64,000 nucleotides of DNA from Vibrio sp. RE86 (lineage in GTDB: Bacteria > Pseudomonadota > Gammaproteobacteria > Enterobacterales > Vibrionaceae), in assembly GCF_013114545.1 (NCBI RefSeq), contig NZ_VTXI01000010.1, positions 62,001-126,000 on the forward strand, written 5' to 3'. Position 1 is the stretch's first letter, and every line of letters starts with the position of its first letter. Position numbers and translations under genes: made by a program. Positions 10,257 to 17,320 of this stretch are shown one piece after another. Under the pieces are notes generated by a model. It was not told where the DNA came from and ran no database searches. It saw nothing but the letters and a program-made list of their open reading frames with translations.

Positions 10257-10874
10257 TTATTTGTACTTAACTTCCAGTTGTTCCGCCTTGCGGTAGAACT
10301 CATGGCTTGCAAGTTGTTTTGCGTAAGCGGCGATGTGGCTATAGCGCTCAAGCATTCCGAAGTTTGACAGAATGTCGACGATGAATGACATCATGATGTC
10401 TGCGCCCGTCAGTTTGTCTGCGACCAAATAACGTTTGCCTTCAAGGCGCTGATCCACATAGCTCATCACTTTGTCGATTTCTACTTCCGCGTAATCGGAT
10501 AGGAAATTGGTTGGAGCTCCATCTTTTGCTACAAATACCTTTAGCAATAGTGGCAGAGCCGCTGAGCTTTCAGCAAAGTGAAGCCATTGTAGGTAGTCTA
10601 AGTGGTCGGCACTACCAACTTCTGGAGCTAACGTTTCCGGTGCGTATTTGCTAATTAAATATTCGGTTATCGCGCCAGACTCGGTAATGACCATCCCGTC
10701 TTCTTCGATAACTGGGGATTTACCAAGAGGATGAATCGTTTTCAGCTCCGGTGGCGCAAGAAATGTTACGCTATCACGCTGGTAAGGTACGATTGAGTAT
10801 TCGACGCCGAGTTCTTCCAGAAGCCAAATAATGCGTTTTGAACGCGACTGATTTAAGTGATGCAACTTAATCAT
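10257..10874 (-). CDS. Glutathione S-transferase
   Basis: A 205-residue cytosolic GST. The N-terminal thioredoxin fold begins IKLHHLNQSRSKRIIWLLEELG; the serine of NQSRSKR is the probable glutathione-activating residue, and HPLGKSPVIEEDG with ITESGAITEYL forms the gamma-glutamyl site. The C-terminal helical domain holds the N-capping motif LTGADIMMSFIVDIL. It conjugates or reduces electrophiles with glutathione. It is the second gene behind the CurA-type reductase with a 12-base gap, so the two are almost surely co-transcribed and under the TetR operator upstream. A hairpin after the stop (10218-10244) has no T-run. Confidence 0.93.
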   Translation of the reverse strand: MIKLHHLNQSRSKRIIWLLEELGVEYSIVPYQRDSVTFLAPPELKTIHPLGKSPVIEEDGMVITESGAITEYLISKYAPETLAPEVGSADHLDYLQWLHFAESSAALPLLLKVFVAKDGAPTNFLSDYAEVEIDKVMSYVDQRLEGKRYLVADKLTGADIMMSFIVDILSNFGMLERYSHIAAYAKQLASHEFYRKAEQLEVKYK

Positions 10875-10886
10875 GGTAGCTAACTC

Positions 10887-11918
10887 CTACAGTGCTTCGT
10901 TTGTTTTGATGACAAGTTTGCCGAAGTTCTTTCCTTCTAGCAGACCAATAAACGACTCAGGCGCTTGATCTAGCCCTTCAACAAGATGCTCGCGGTAATG
11001 GATTTTTCCTTCCGCTAGCCATTTAGACATATCGGCGGCAAATTCTCCGTAGCGATGTCCGTAGTCGTCGAAGATGATGAAGCCTTGCATTTTGATTCGC
11101 TTGATAAGTAGCTGAGCCATTAACATCGACATGCGGTCTGGGCCATCTGGCAATGCAGTGGCGTTGTATTGAGAAATAAGACCGCACAACGGGATACGCG
11201 CGCCTGTGTTTAGCAGGGGTAGGACAGCATCAAAGACTTTACCGCCAACGTTTTCGAAGTAGATATCGATACCATCATGACACGCGGCTGCAAGCTGCTG
11301 CGCAAAGTCGTCTGCGTTATGATCGATACACTCGTCGAAGCCTAGTTGCTCTTTTGCGTACTGACACTTTTCTTCGCCCCCCGCGACGCCAATCACACGA
11401 CAACCTTTTAATTTACCAATTTGACCTACCATCGAACCAACTGCACCTGTCGCAGCTGCCACAACCAGCGTATCACCTTGCTTTGGTTGGCCAATATCTA
11501 ATAGGCCCATGTAAGCGGTGAAACCGGGCATACCCATTACACCGAGCGCATAAGAAGGGTAAGCGGGGCTTTGACCAAGTTTGATTAGGCCTTCACCGTT
11601 AGAAATGCCAAAGTCTTGCCAACCAGTGAAAGCAAGTACCCATTCGCCTTCTTCAAACTCGGCATTGTTGGATTGTACAACCTGACACACTGTGCCACCG
11701 ACCATCACTTCATCCAAAGCAACAGGATCGGCGTACGATTTTGCGTCGCCCATTCGTCCGCGCATGTAGGGATCAAGGGAAAGATAAACCGAGCGAAGTA
11801 ACATTTCACCTTGCTTCGGAGTAGGAATGTCACTTTGTTCTAAGCGGAAATTGTCTGGAGTTGGCGCGCCTACTGGGCGAGAAGCCAAAACAATGCGACG
11901 GTTTGTAGAGTCAGTCAT
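10887..11918 (-). CDS. curA: NADPH-dependent enone/enal reductase (CurA / leukotriene B4 dehydrogenase-like MDR)
   Basis: A 343-residue zinc-free medium-chain dehydrogenase. Family marks are LSLDPYMRGRM near residue 48, GMPGFTAYMGL near residue 131, the nucleotide-binding VVAAATGAVGSMVGQIGK near residue 152, YFENVGG, and RIKMQGFIIFDDYG near the C-terminus. Relatives (E. coli CurA, mammalian PTGR1) reduce alpha,beta-unsaturated ketones and aldehydes, including curcumin, with NADPH. It is the first gene of the operon with the GST. The nearby TetR gene and an operator identical to the TetR gene's own suggest induction by reactive electrophiles (inferred). Confidence 0.92.
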   Translation of the reverse strand: MTDSTNRRIVLASRPVGAPTPDNFRLEQSDIPTPKQGEMLLRSVYLSLDPYMRGRMGDAKSYADPVALDEVMVGGTVCQVVQSNNAEFEEGEWVLAFTGWQDFGISNGEGLIKLGQSPAYPSYALGVMGMPGFTAYMGLLDIGQPKQGDTLVVAAATGAVGSMVGQIGKLKGCRVIGVAGGEEKCQYAKEQLGFDECIDHNADDFAQQLAAACHDGIDIYFENVGGKVFDAVLPLLNTGARIPLCGLISQYNATALPDGPDRMSMLMAQLLIKRIKMQGFIIFDDYGHRYGEFAADMSKWLAEGKIHYREHLVEGLDQAPESFIGLLEGKNFGKLVIKTNEAL

Positions 11919-12097
11919 GGTAATTCCTTTATTTTTGTATCAACCAAAACAAATATCTGTTCATTCTTGCTGGTTAAAATCGCTGATAGCTTCGTTATAG
12001 ATTTTGTAGGTAGGTCAACTAGCTAGCTGCAATCTATGCCTTGCTCTAAGCGATTTTTCCTGCGCAATTATCTGCACATCGATTTGTTTTGATTGCT

Positions 12098-12117
12098 ACT
12101 AGACCAGTCGTCTAGTG
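12098..12117. promoter_or_regulatory. TetR-family operator upstream of the curA-gst operon
   Basis: ACTAGAC-CAGTC-GTCTAGT is an inverted repeat of 7-bp arms around a 5-base centre. The 20-base core is identical to the one in front of the TetR regulator gene at 12763-12782. It lies between the tetR terminator and curA, so it most likely controls curA and the GST. Confidence 0.75.
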
Positions 12118-12125
12118 TTTGTTTC

Positions 12126-12152
12126 AAAAAATCCCGCCATTAATCAGGCGGG
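12126..12152 (-). terminator. Rho-independent terminator of the tetR-type gene
   Basis: CCCGCC pairs with GGCGGG (6 bp, 8-base loop) and is followed on the minus strand by a long T-run (A-run at 12126-12131 on plus). It closes the regulator gene just before the curA operator. Confidence 0.8.
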
Positions 12153-12158
12153 GTATTT

Positions 12159-12743
12159 CTATGCGGTTAATAGCTTTTTTGTGGTTTCAAAACAGTGCTC
12201 TAAATTAGAACGGTCTTGAAGTAACTTGTTGAGCAAACTCGCGCCTAGCCATTGCTGGTAGAGCTGACGAGCCAAAGCATTAGCGTCAGAAGTTTGGATT
12301 GAGCTATCTTCAATACCCGCGGCTATGCAGCTTGCAAGTTGGTCGATGATGCGTTCGGCACCGTTAGCCAGTTTAATGCGCATAGTCTCGGATAAGTCAG
12401 CGACTTCGGCACTGAGTTTAACAACAAGACACTTATTGGCATTACACACACCATTTTCGACTTCTAGCCAGCGAGAAAAGTACCCAATCAACTTGTCATA
12501 GCTAGTGAGGTCCGGCTCAGAAAATAGTCCATCAACGCGCTGAATGTAGCTTTTGAAGTACTCTTCAATCAGCGTTTCACCAAACTGTTCTTTGGACTTA
12601 AAGTAGTGATAAAACGAGCCTTTGGGAACATCGGCGGTTTTTAAAAGTTCAGATAAGCCAACAGCGGTAAAGCCCTTGGTCACGACTAATTCGTAACCGA
12701 CAGCCAGAATGTGTTGCTTTGTGTCTTGTGTTTTTGCGTTCAT
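12159..12743 (-). CDS. TetR/AcrR-family repressor of the curA-gst operon
   Basis: A 194-residue regulator. The N-terminal helix-turn-helix is complete (VVTKGFTAVGLSELLKTADVPKGSFYHYFKSKEQF), and the ligand domain contains the CNANKCLVVKLSAEVADLS segment typical of the AcuR/NemR-like subgroup; its two cysteines, four residues apart, could sense electrophiles as in NemR. The operator is also NemR/AcuR-like (TAGAC-N5-GTCTA). ATG 12743 is preferred; an upstream in-frame GTG at 12764 lies inside the operator and would add seven residues. Identical operators upstream of this gene and of curA suggest it represses itself and the curA-gst operon. The ligand is not known. Confidence 0.88.
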   Translation of the reverse strand: MNAKTQDTKQHILAVGYELVVTKGFTAVGLSELLKTADVPKGSFYHYFKSKEQFGETLIEEYFKSYIQRVDGLFSEPDLTSYDKLIGYFSRWLEVENGVCNANKCLVVKLSAEVADLSETMRIKLANGAERIIDQLASCIAAGIEDSSIQTSDANALARQLYQQWLGASLLNKLLQDRSNLEHCFETTKKLLTA

Positions 12744-12752
12744 GGCGAGCAC

Positions 12753-12791
12753 TATAACGCGCACTAGACCAGTCGTCTAGTGCGCGTTATA
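12753..12791. promoter_or_regulatory. 39-bp perfect palindromic operator of the tetR-type gene
   Basis: The arms TATAACGCGCACTAGAC and GTCTAGTGCGCGTTATA are perfect reverse complements of 17 bases around the centre CAGTC. The inner 20 bases equal the operator upstream of curA. The palindrome is 9 bases upstream of the regulator's ATG. In RNA it could also fold as a hairpin after the diguanylate cyclase gene, but it has no T-run, so operator is the better reading. Confidence 0.85.
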
Positions 12792-12809
12792 AGTTTCATC
12801 TCGACCTTT

Positions 12810-14528
12810 TTAATCGGACTGCTTGAGTGGAAGAATGTCTGAGTGTTCGGCTTTTGTCCGAGAAGGGTCAAGTCGAGTGACTCTATTCTGGGTATGGATG
12901 GCTTGGCTGCGACCGTTTTCTTTTGCTTTGTAAAGTGCGGTGTCTGCGGCTTTAACCAGTTCTACGGTCGTCATATTGTTGTCAGGGTAAGTTGTTACTC
13001 CAATCGATACGCCAAGTTGGCCTAAAGAGAGTCCTTTCATATCGAGATGCAATTCTCTGATCGCTTCTACGATCTCTTCAGCCAGAGCATAGGACTGCTC
13101 GATATCACTATGCGGTGAGATAACGGCAAGCTCTTCTCCCCCTAATCGGCATGCGACATCATCTTCGCCAATCAGTCGAGTAATGGTATTTGCCACTTCT
13201 TTTAATACATAATCTCCCGCGTCATGACCAAAATTATCGTTGAAGCGTTTGAAGTGATCTAAATCGAGCATCAAGAGTGATAGTGGTACTTGATCTTGGC
13301 CTGACTTCGACCATTCTCGATCAAACACTTCTTCAAAGAATCGGCGGTTGTAAAGGCCAGTTAATGGGTCTCGCATTGCTTGTGAGCGAAGTTTCTCTTG
13401 CAGGCTGAGATTGGCCAGTGCTAACCCTAGATGTTCAGCGATCGTGAATGCGAGCTGTTTAGTTTCGTCGCAGATCGGGTGGTGTTGGCGAGTAAAATGT
13501 AAATGGAACATACCAACAGTATTGCCGTGTGCCGTTAAAGGAATGCACATGGTTAGCCCATCATCATGACAAGACCCCATATGGTTACAGGAAAGATTGT
13601 GATGCTTTTCTTGGGAAAGATGATATTTGCCTTTTCTTAGCGCCCAACAGTCATTGGGTGCGTAGACTTTTGTCGCAGGCCATTCTCCGCCCCAGTCGAG
13701 TTTAATTTCTAACTGATTACGGGACTCGCGCATAATTGAGACCGATCCGTTGATGTCACCCAACACTCGAGGGATGATATCAGCGACGACAACTTGCGCT
13801 TCCTTGATGTTATTACACGCAGCAAGCATGTTTGCGAGTTGATGAAGAAGCTCAATTTCTCTCGTGCTTTTCTCAATACGAAGTTCTTGTTGTTCACGCT
13901 CGTCTGTAACCACGGCAAAGATTTTGCGATTGCTGAACCACAATGAGCTAATCAATACGATAAATGAGCTAGCCATCAAGGCAAAGAAGATGATCTCAAG
14001 TTCGTTTGTCATCGCAGACAACGCGGTTAAGGGCATGGCTAGTCGAATGACGTAATTGGTGTCGTGTCCATGTTCATCGGGTGGCAGCTGAAGTTTTTGA
14101 GCGACATAAAGCAAGTCTTGGTTAAGACTTTCGCTGTGACGCTTGTATATACCAATATCACCAGTTAAAGCAGCGGAGACTTCGGGGCGAATACTATGGT
14201 CTTCTAGATTTTGTATTTCTCTGTTAGAGAGCTGAGAATCGCCCAATACCAATCCGCTACTGTGAATGATGGTGAACCGTTGTCCAAATCTTGATTGCGA
14301 TAAGTTATCGATAAATGAGTCAATGTCCGGTTGCTCCATATCATAGAGATCCAGTTTCTGCTCATTGATTTGGTGAGCGACATCGTCAAGGAGGCTTGTC
14401 ATATAGCCACTGACGATTTTAGTCGTCCAAGTATTTAAGGTGTTGTGATAGTAATAGCCCCCAACCAACATGGATATAGCGAGTGCTATGACCGGCATAT
14501 AATGGAAGCGACTCAATGACCTAGACAT
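12810..14528 (-). CDS. Membrane-bound diguanylate cyclase with GAF domain (GGEEL motif)
   Basis: A 572-residue inner-membrane protein. A membrane segment at about residues 12-28 and another at about 182-203 enclose a periplasmic sensor region of about 150 residues. A cytoplasmic GAF domain follows (about 225-375, with a CHDDGLTMCIPL stretch), then a GGDEF domain (about 390-545; DPLTGLYNRRFFEEVF, LDLDHFKRFNDNFGHDAGD, CRLGGEELAVISP, GVSIGVTTYP). The signature reads GGEEL instead of GG(D/E)EF, and the inhibitory RxxD site in front of it is missing (GEDD). The metal-binding Asp residues are kept, so c-di-GMP synthesis is plausible but not certain. It is a single gene. Confidence 0.9.
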   Translation of the reverse strand: MSRSLSRFHYMPVIALAISMLVGGYYYHNTLNTWTTKIVSGYMTSLLDDVAHQINEQKLDLYDMEQPDIDSFIDNLSQSRFGQRFTIIHSSGLVLGDSQLSNREIQNLEDHSIRPEVSAALTGDIGIYKRHSESLNQDLLYVAQKLQLPPDEHGHDTNYVIRLAMPLTALSAMTNELEIIFFALMASSFIVLISSLWFSNRKIFAVVTDEREQQELRIEKSTREIELLHQLANMLAACNNIKEAQVVVADIIPRVLGDINGSVSIMRESRNQLEIKLDWGGEWPATKVYAPNDCWALRKGKYHLSQEKHHNLSCNHMGSCHDDGLTMCIPLTAHGNTVGMFHLHFTRQHHPICDETKQLAFTIAEHLGLALANLSLQEKLRSQAMRDPLTGLYNRRFFEEVFDREWSKSGQDQVPLSLLMLDLDHFKRFNDNFGHDAGDYVLKEVANTITRLIGEDDVACRLGGEELAVISPHSDIEQSYALAEEIVEAIRELHLDMKGLSLGQLGVSIGVTTYPDNNMTTVELVKAADTALYKAKENGRSQAIHTQNRVTRLDPSRTKAEHSDILPLKQSD

Positions 14529-14650
14529 ATTTATCCCCTACTTCACAAGGATCTTATTAGTTTAATAGTAACGTTATACCATAAAAATATAGGGAGAGGA
14601 GTGAAACAAGTGCAATATGAAAGATTTGGGAGGAAACTCAATATATGGAG

Positions 14651-14678
14651 AAAAGCAGACCCTCGTTAAGAGCCTGCT
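14651..14678 (-). terminator. Terminator of the helicase-yqfB operon
   Basis: On the minus strand AGCAG...CTGCT with an inner CTC/GAG pairing forms an interrupted stem, followed by TTTTC. It lies 11 bases after the yqfB stop. Confidence 0.6.
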
Positions 14679-14688
14679 ATAGCGGAGA

Positions 14689-15003
14689 TTAGACGAGTTC
14701 GTAACTGATCTCGAATAAGGTATTCGTATCAGGGTAAATCTCTCGAATAAGCTTTTTTAGCTTTGGCAGTTCGATGTATTCCTGCTCGGCGTGAAACTCA
14801 TTGATATCGTTATAATGCAAAGGTTTGACTGACAAAATCTTTACTTCACACACTTTTTCATTTGTCTCTAATGTAAACACTTCTACTGTGGTGCCCGGCA
14901 CATAGTGTGATTCAGACTCGTCACGAATGGTGATGGTCTTTTTACCCGAGGCGACTAACGGCGTTAAAAACTCAAAAAAGGTTATTTTGGTTGGTGCAGA
15001 CAT
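14689..15003 (-). CDS. yqfB: N4-acetylcytidine amidohydrolase (ASCH domain, YqfB)
   Basis: A 104-residue single ASCH-domain protein. The family pattern is clear: KITFFEFLTPLVASGKKTITIRDESESHYVPGT, where Lys and Thr of GKKTITIRD, with a later Glu, match the catalytic Lys-Thr-Glu set described for E. coli YqfB, which hydrolyses N4-acetylcytidine. The protein has the expected length. Its ATG follows the helicase stop codon with no gap (TAAATG), indicating translational coupling. Pairing with an RNA helicase hints at RNA turnover or nucleoside salvage, which is inference. Confidence 0.9.
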   Translation of the reverse strand: MSAPTKITFFEFLTPLVASGKKTITIRDESESHYVPGTTVEVFTLETNEKVCEVKILSVKPLHYNDINEFHAEQEYIELPKLKKLIREIYPDTNTLFEISYELV

Positions 15004-16200
15004 TTACTGCTCCTCTTGTTGACGTTTGTGTTTAGGCACATAGTTCAAAATAGAGATAGGCACTGGCTTACGTGGCTCAAACCCTTCGATTTCGCGGCGT
15101 TCAATCAGGTGACCTAAGCGGCTTTCAATCATGCATAGGTTTTTGAAATTGTCTTTCGAAACAAATGAAATCGCTTCACCCTCGGCGTCCGCTCGACCCG
15201 TACGTCCAATACGGTGTACATATTCATCGGCAGGGAAGGGTAAGTCATAGTTGATCACGCGTGACAGGCCTTCAATATCAATACCACGAGCACCAACACC
15301 AGTAGCAATCATGTATTGAATCTTACCCGCTTTAAAGTCTTCGAGTAGCTTCGAGCGTATCGCTTGGCTTCGGCCACTATGGAAAGCCTCGGCCATGATG
15401 CCACGCTTTTCTAGCTGAGAAGCCAATTTTGCCGCGCCATGTTTCGTTTCGATGAAGATCAGTGCTTGGTCCCAATCGTTCTCTTTGATCAAGTGGCTAA
15501 GGAGCGCTGATTTTTTATCTTTATCAACGGTGATTAACCACTGTTCGATGTTCTTCTTAGATGCTTGATTGGCGGCAATCGAAATCTCGTAAGGGTCATG
15601 AACGGCTGTTTTTGCAAGGTCACGAACTTTGTTTGAAAGTGTTGCTGAGAACAGCAAGTTTTGAATGTCAGTAGGCAGTCGATCTAGGATCTTGTTTATG
15701 TCTTCGATAAAGCCCATATCCAACATACGGTCCGCTTCGTCGAGAACGAGCATCTCTACTTCTTCAAAGTACACCGCTCGCCTGCCATACATGTCTAAAA
15801 GACGGCCAGGCGTGGCAACAAGAATATCAACACCCTCAATGAGCGCTTGTTTTTGTGATTGCTCATCAACACCACCGTACATTGCAAGCGAGGTTAGCCC
15901 CAAATGCTTACTGTAGTCTTGAATTTTTTGCTCAACCTGAACAGCCAGCTCACGGGTAGGAGTTAAAATCAAAGCACGAATGCGCTTTTTACGTTGAGTC
16001 TCGCCTTGAGAAAGCTTTTCTAGGATAGGAAGAACAAAGCTCGCTGTTTTACCCGTACCTGTTTGCGCAGCTGCAATAAGGTCTTCACCTTTTAAGATTA
16101 CAGGGATCGCTTTTTGCTGAATGGTGGTTGGTTTGTCGTAACCAAGTTCAGAAATTGCAGTGGTGATAGGTTGGCTCAAGCCGAGTTTTGAGAATGACAT
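15004..16200 (-). CDS. DEAD-box ATP-dependent RNA helicase (RhlE/SrmB-like)
   Basis: A 398-residue helicase with all motifs in order: Q motif (FSKLGLSQPI...GYDKPTTIQQKAIP), Walker A AAQTGTGKT near residue 45, PTRELA, TPGR, LDEADRMLDMGF, LFSATLS, the motif IV-V region (ALIFIETKHGA, VGARGID) and HRIGRTGR. The C-terminus is short (KPVPISILNYVPKHKRQQEEQ), without the long basic tail of RhlE proper, so the exact paralogue is unclear. It unwinds RNA duplexes in the cytoplasm, probably in ribosome assembly or mRNA turnover. It is the first gene of the unit with yqfB. A strong stem ends one base before its start codon and no clear ribosome-binding site is seen, suggesting control at translation. Confidence 0.93.
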   Translation of the reverse strand: MSFSKLGLSQPITTAISELGYDKPTTIQQKAIPVILKGEDLIAAAQTGTGKTASFVLPILEKLSQGETQRKKRIRALILTPTRELAVQVEQKIQDYSKHLGLTSLAMYGGVDEQSQKQALIEGVDILVATPGRLLDMYGRRAVYFEEVEMLVLDEADRMLDMGFIEDINKILDRLPTDIQNLLFSATLSNKVRDLAKTAVHDPYEISIAANQASKKNIEQWLITVDKDKKSALLSHLIKENDWDQALIFIETKHGAAKLASQLEKRGIMAEAFHSGRSQAIRSKLLEDFKAGKIQYMIATGVGARGIDIEGLSRVINYDLPFPADEYVHRIGRTGRADAEGEAISFVSKDNFKNLCMIESRLGHLIERREIEGFEPRKPVPISILNYVPKHKRQQEEQ

Positions 16201-16201
16201 A

Positions 16202-16260
16202 GCTACACTCTAACTGTCGAAAGGTTTAGGCAGACCGCCTGATTTGGTGCAGAGTGTAGC
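16202..16260 (-). promoter_or_regulatory. Structured 5' leader of the DEAD-box helicase gene
   Basis: GCTACACTCT (mRNA 5' arm, from 16260 down to 16251) pairs perfectly over 10 bases with AGAGTGTAGC (from 16211 down to 16202), enclosing 39 bases that hold a smaller AGGC/GCCT stem. The 3' arm ends a single base before the AUG, covering the place where the ribosome binds. Confidence 0.6.
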
Positions 16261-16279
16261 ATGAAGGCGAATAGGTTGA

Positions 16280-16717
16280 TCAGCTTTGTTTTTCTAGATA
16301 CCAAGTTCCCTTGCAAGGGCCATTAGTTAAATGCCATTTTCCTTGAATTTTTGTCGGGCTAGCTAACCCTGTAAAGCGATAGTCCCACTGCCGATTTCGC
16401 GCGTAAAGGCGCAGTTCGTTCGTGTCTTGATTAATCCAACCTTGGAGTGGTGTCCCGTTGTAGGTGAGATGAAAGGTCGCTAAGCCATCGGTAATGTTGC
16501 CCGTAATGGTCGTACGTTCACACATGTTATTACCTGTTACATCGACTCTTCTTCCGAGCCAATTTCCATCGAATTTTGTTGAGACGTTGAACCCGGCTGA
16601 GTCAGGTAGCTTAGGAAAGGATTCAGGATTACTTGTTCCAAACAGGCCACTTTGTTGGCCAAAGAGGATAAACAGACCAAACCCGACAAATGTAGTGAGT
16701 AAAATTGGTTTTTTCAT
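16280..16717 (-). CDS. Exported hypothetical protein
   Basis: A 145-residue protein with one N-terminal hydrophobic segment (ILLTTFVGFGLFILFGQQSG), acting as an uncleaved anchor or signal peptide. The rest is predicted periplasmic, has two Cys that could pair (near residues 62 and 136), and is rich in beta-strand-like, Trp-containing sequence (FDGNWLGRRVDVTG, PLQGWINQDTNELRLYARNRQWDYRF, IQGKWHLTNGPCKGTWYLE). I do not recognise a family; the strand pattern suggests a small beta-barrel or lipocalin-like fold, which is a guess. It starts seven bases after the OsmC-family gene and is surely in the same transcript. Confidence 0.8.
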   Translation of the reverse strand: MKKPILLTTFVGFGLFILFGQQSGLFGTSNPESFPKLPDSAGFNVSTKFDGNWLGRRVDVTGNNMCERTTITGNITDGLATFHLTYNGTPLQGWINQDTNELRLYARNRQWDYRFTGLASPTKIQGKWHLTNGPCKGTWYLEKQS

Positions 16718-16724
16718 TGTGGCC

Positions 16725-17192
16725 TCACAAGGTAACTTCAGTGGTGATATCGGTTTTGACCGAATTGGCGATGAAGCAGTGCTGGTGGGCTAAATGGTGT
16801 AACTTTTCGAGTTGCTCAAGGCTTGGTTGTTTGTCACCAATAAAGACAATCTTCGGGCGTAAAACGACTTGAGTTACTGACGTTCGGCCATTTTCGTCTT
16901 CTTCCATACAGCCAACGGCTTGGTCTGTGTAGCTATCGATAACATAGCGTCGCTTCGCGGCAATACCCAAAAACGTCAGCATGTGACAGCTTGAAATTGC
17001 GGCAATAAACGCTTCTTCAGGGTCAACGTTCGCTTCGACAGAGAGTGGTAAGGGGACGACATGAGGCGAGGATGACGCTGGGACAACAACACCACCATCA
17101 AAAGACCAAGTGTGCCCACGGCTGTATTGGTTGTCATTAAAGGGTTCGTGGCTTTGGCGGTGCCACTTTACTAATGCGGTGTACGTTGTCAT
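16725..17192 (-). CDS. OsmC-family protein (organic hydroperoxide reductase-like)
   Basis: A 155-residue OsmC/Ohr-fold protein. The first reactive cysteine lies in the helix EEAFIAAISSCHMLTFLGIAAKR near residue 70, and the second in HHLAHQHCFIANSVKTD near residue 138, as in members that reduce organic hydroperoxides through a Cys pair. It opens with the family strand TALVKWHRQSHEPFNDNQYSRGHTWSFDGG. It resembles the YhfA/OsmC subgroup more than Ohr, and the substrate is not determined. It leads a two-gene unit with the exported protein. Confidence 0.9.
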   Translation of the reverse strand: MTTYTALVKWHRQSHEPFNDNQYSRGHTWSFDGGVVVPASSSPHVVPLPLSVEANVDPEEAFIAAISSCHMLTFLGIAAKRRYVIDSYTDQAVGCMEEDENGRTSVTQVVLRPKIVFIGDKQPSLEQLEKLHHLAHQHCFIANSVKTDITTEVTL

Positions 17193-17289
17193 ACCAAGTT
17201 CCTTTTGTTTATCTTGATATGCTACGTATATAAGTGCTTGAAAACGAGAGCCGTCTGGGTAAAAAGAGAGATATGTCTCAACAGTGAAA

Positions 17290-17318
17290 AGCCCCGAGCT
17301 GAACTCAGGGCTTTAGAG
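17290..17318 (-). terminator. Rho-independent terminator of the 555-residue exported protein gene
   Basis: AAAGCCC-GAG pairs with CTC-GGGCTTT around a short loop directly after the stop at 17321; the minus-strand continuation is TTTTCACTG. Confidence 0.7.
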
Positions 17319-17320
17319 GG

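Noticed and set aside
12753..12791. The long palindrome as a transcription terminator of the diguanylate cyclase gene
   Set aside because: No T-run follows, and the inner 20 bases recur as an operator elsewhere, so an operator fits better.
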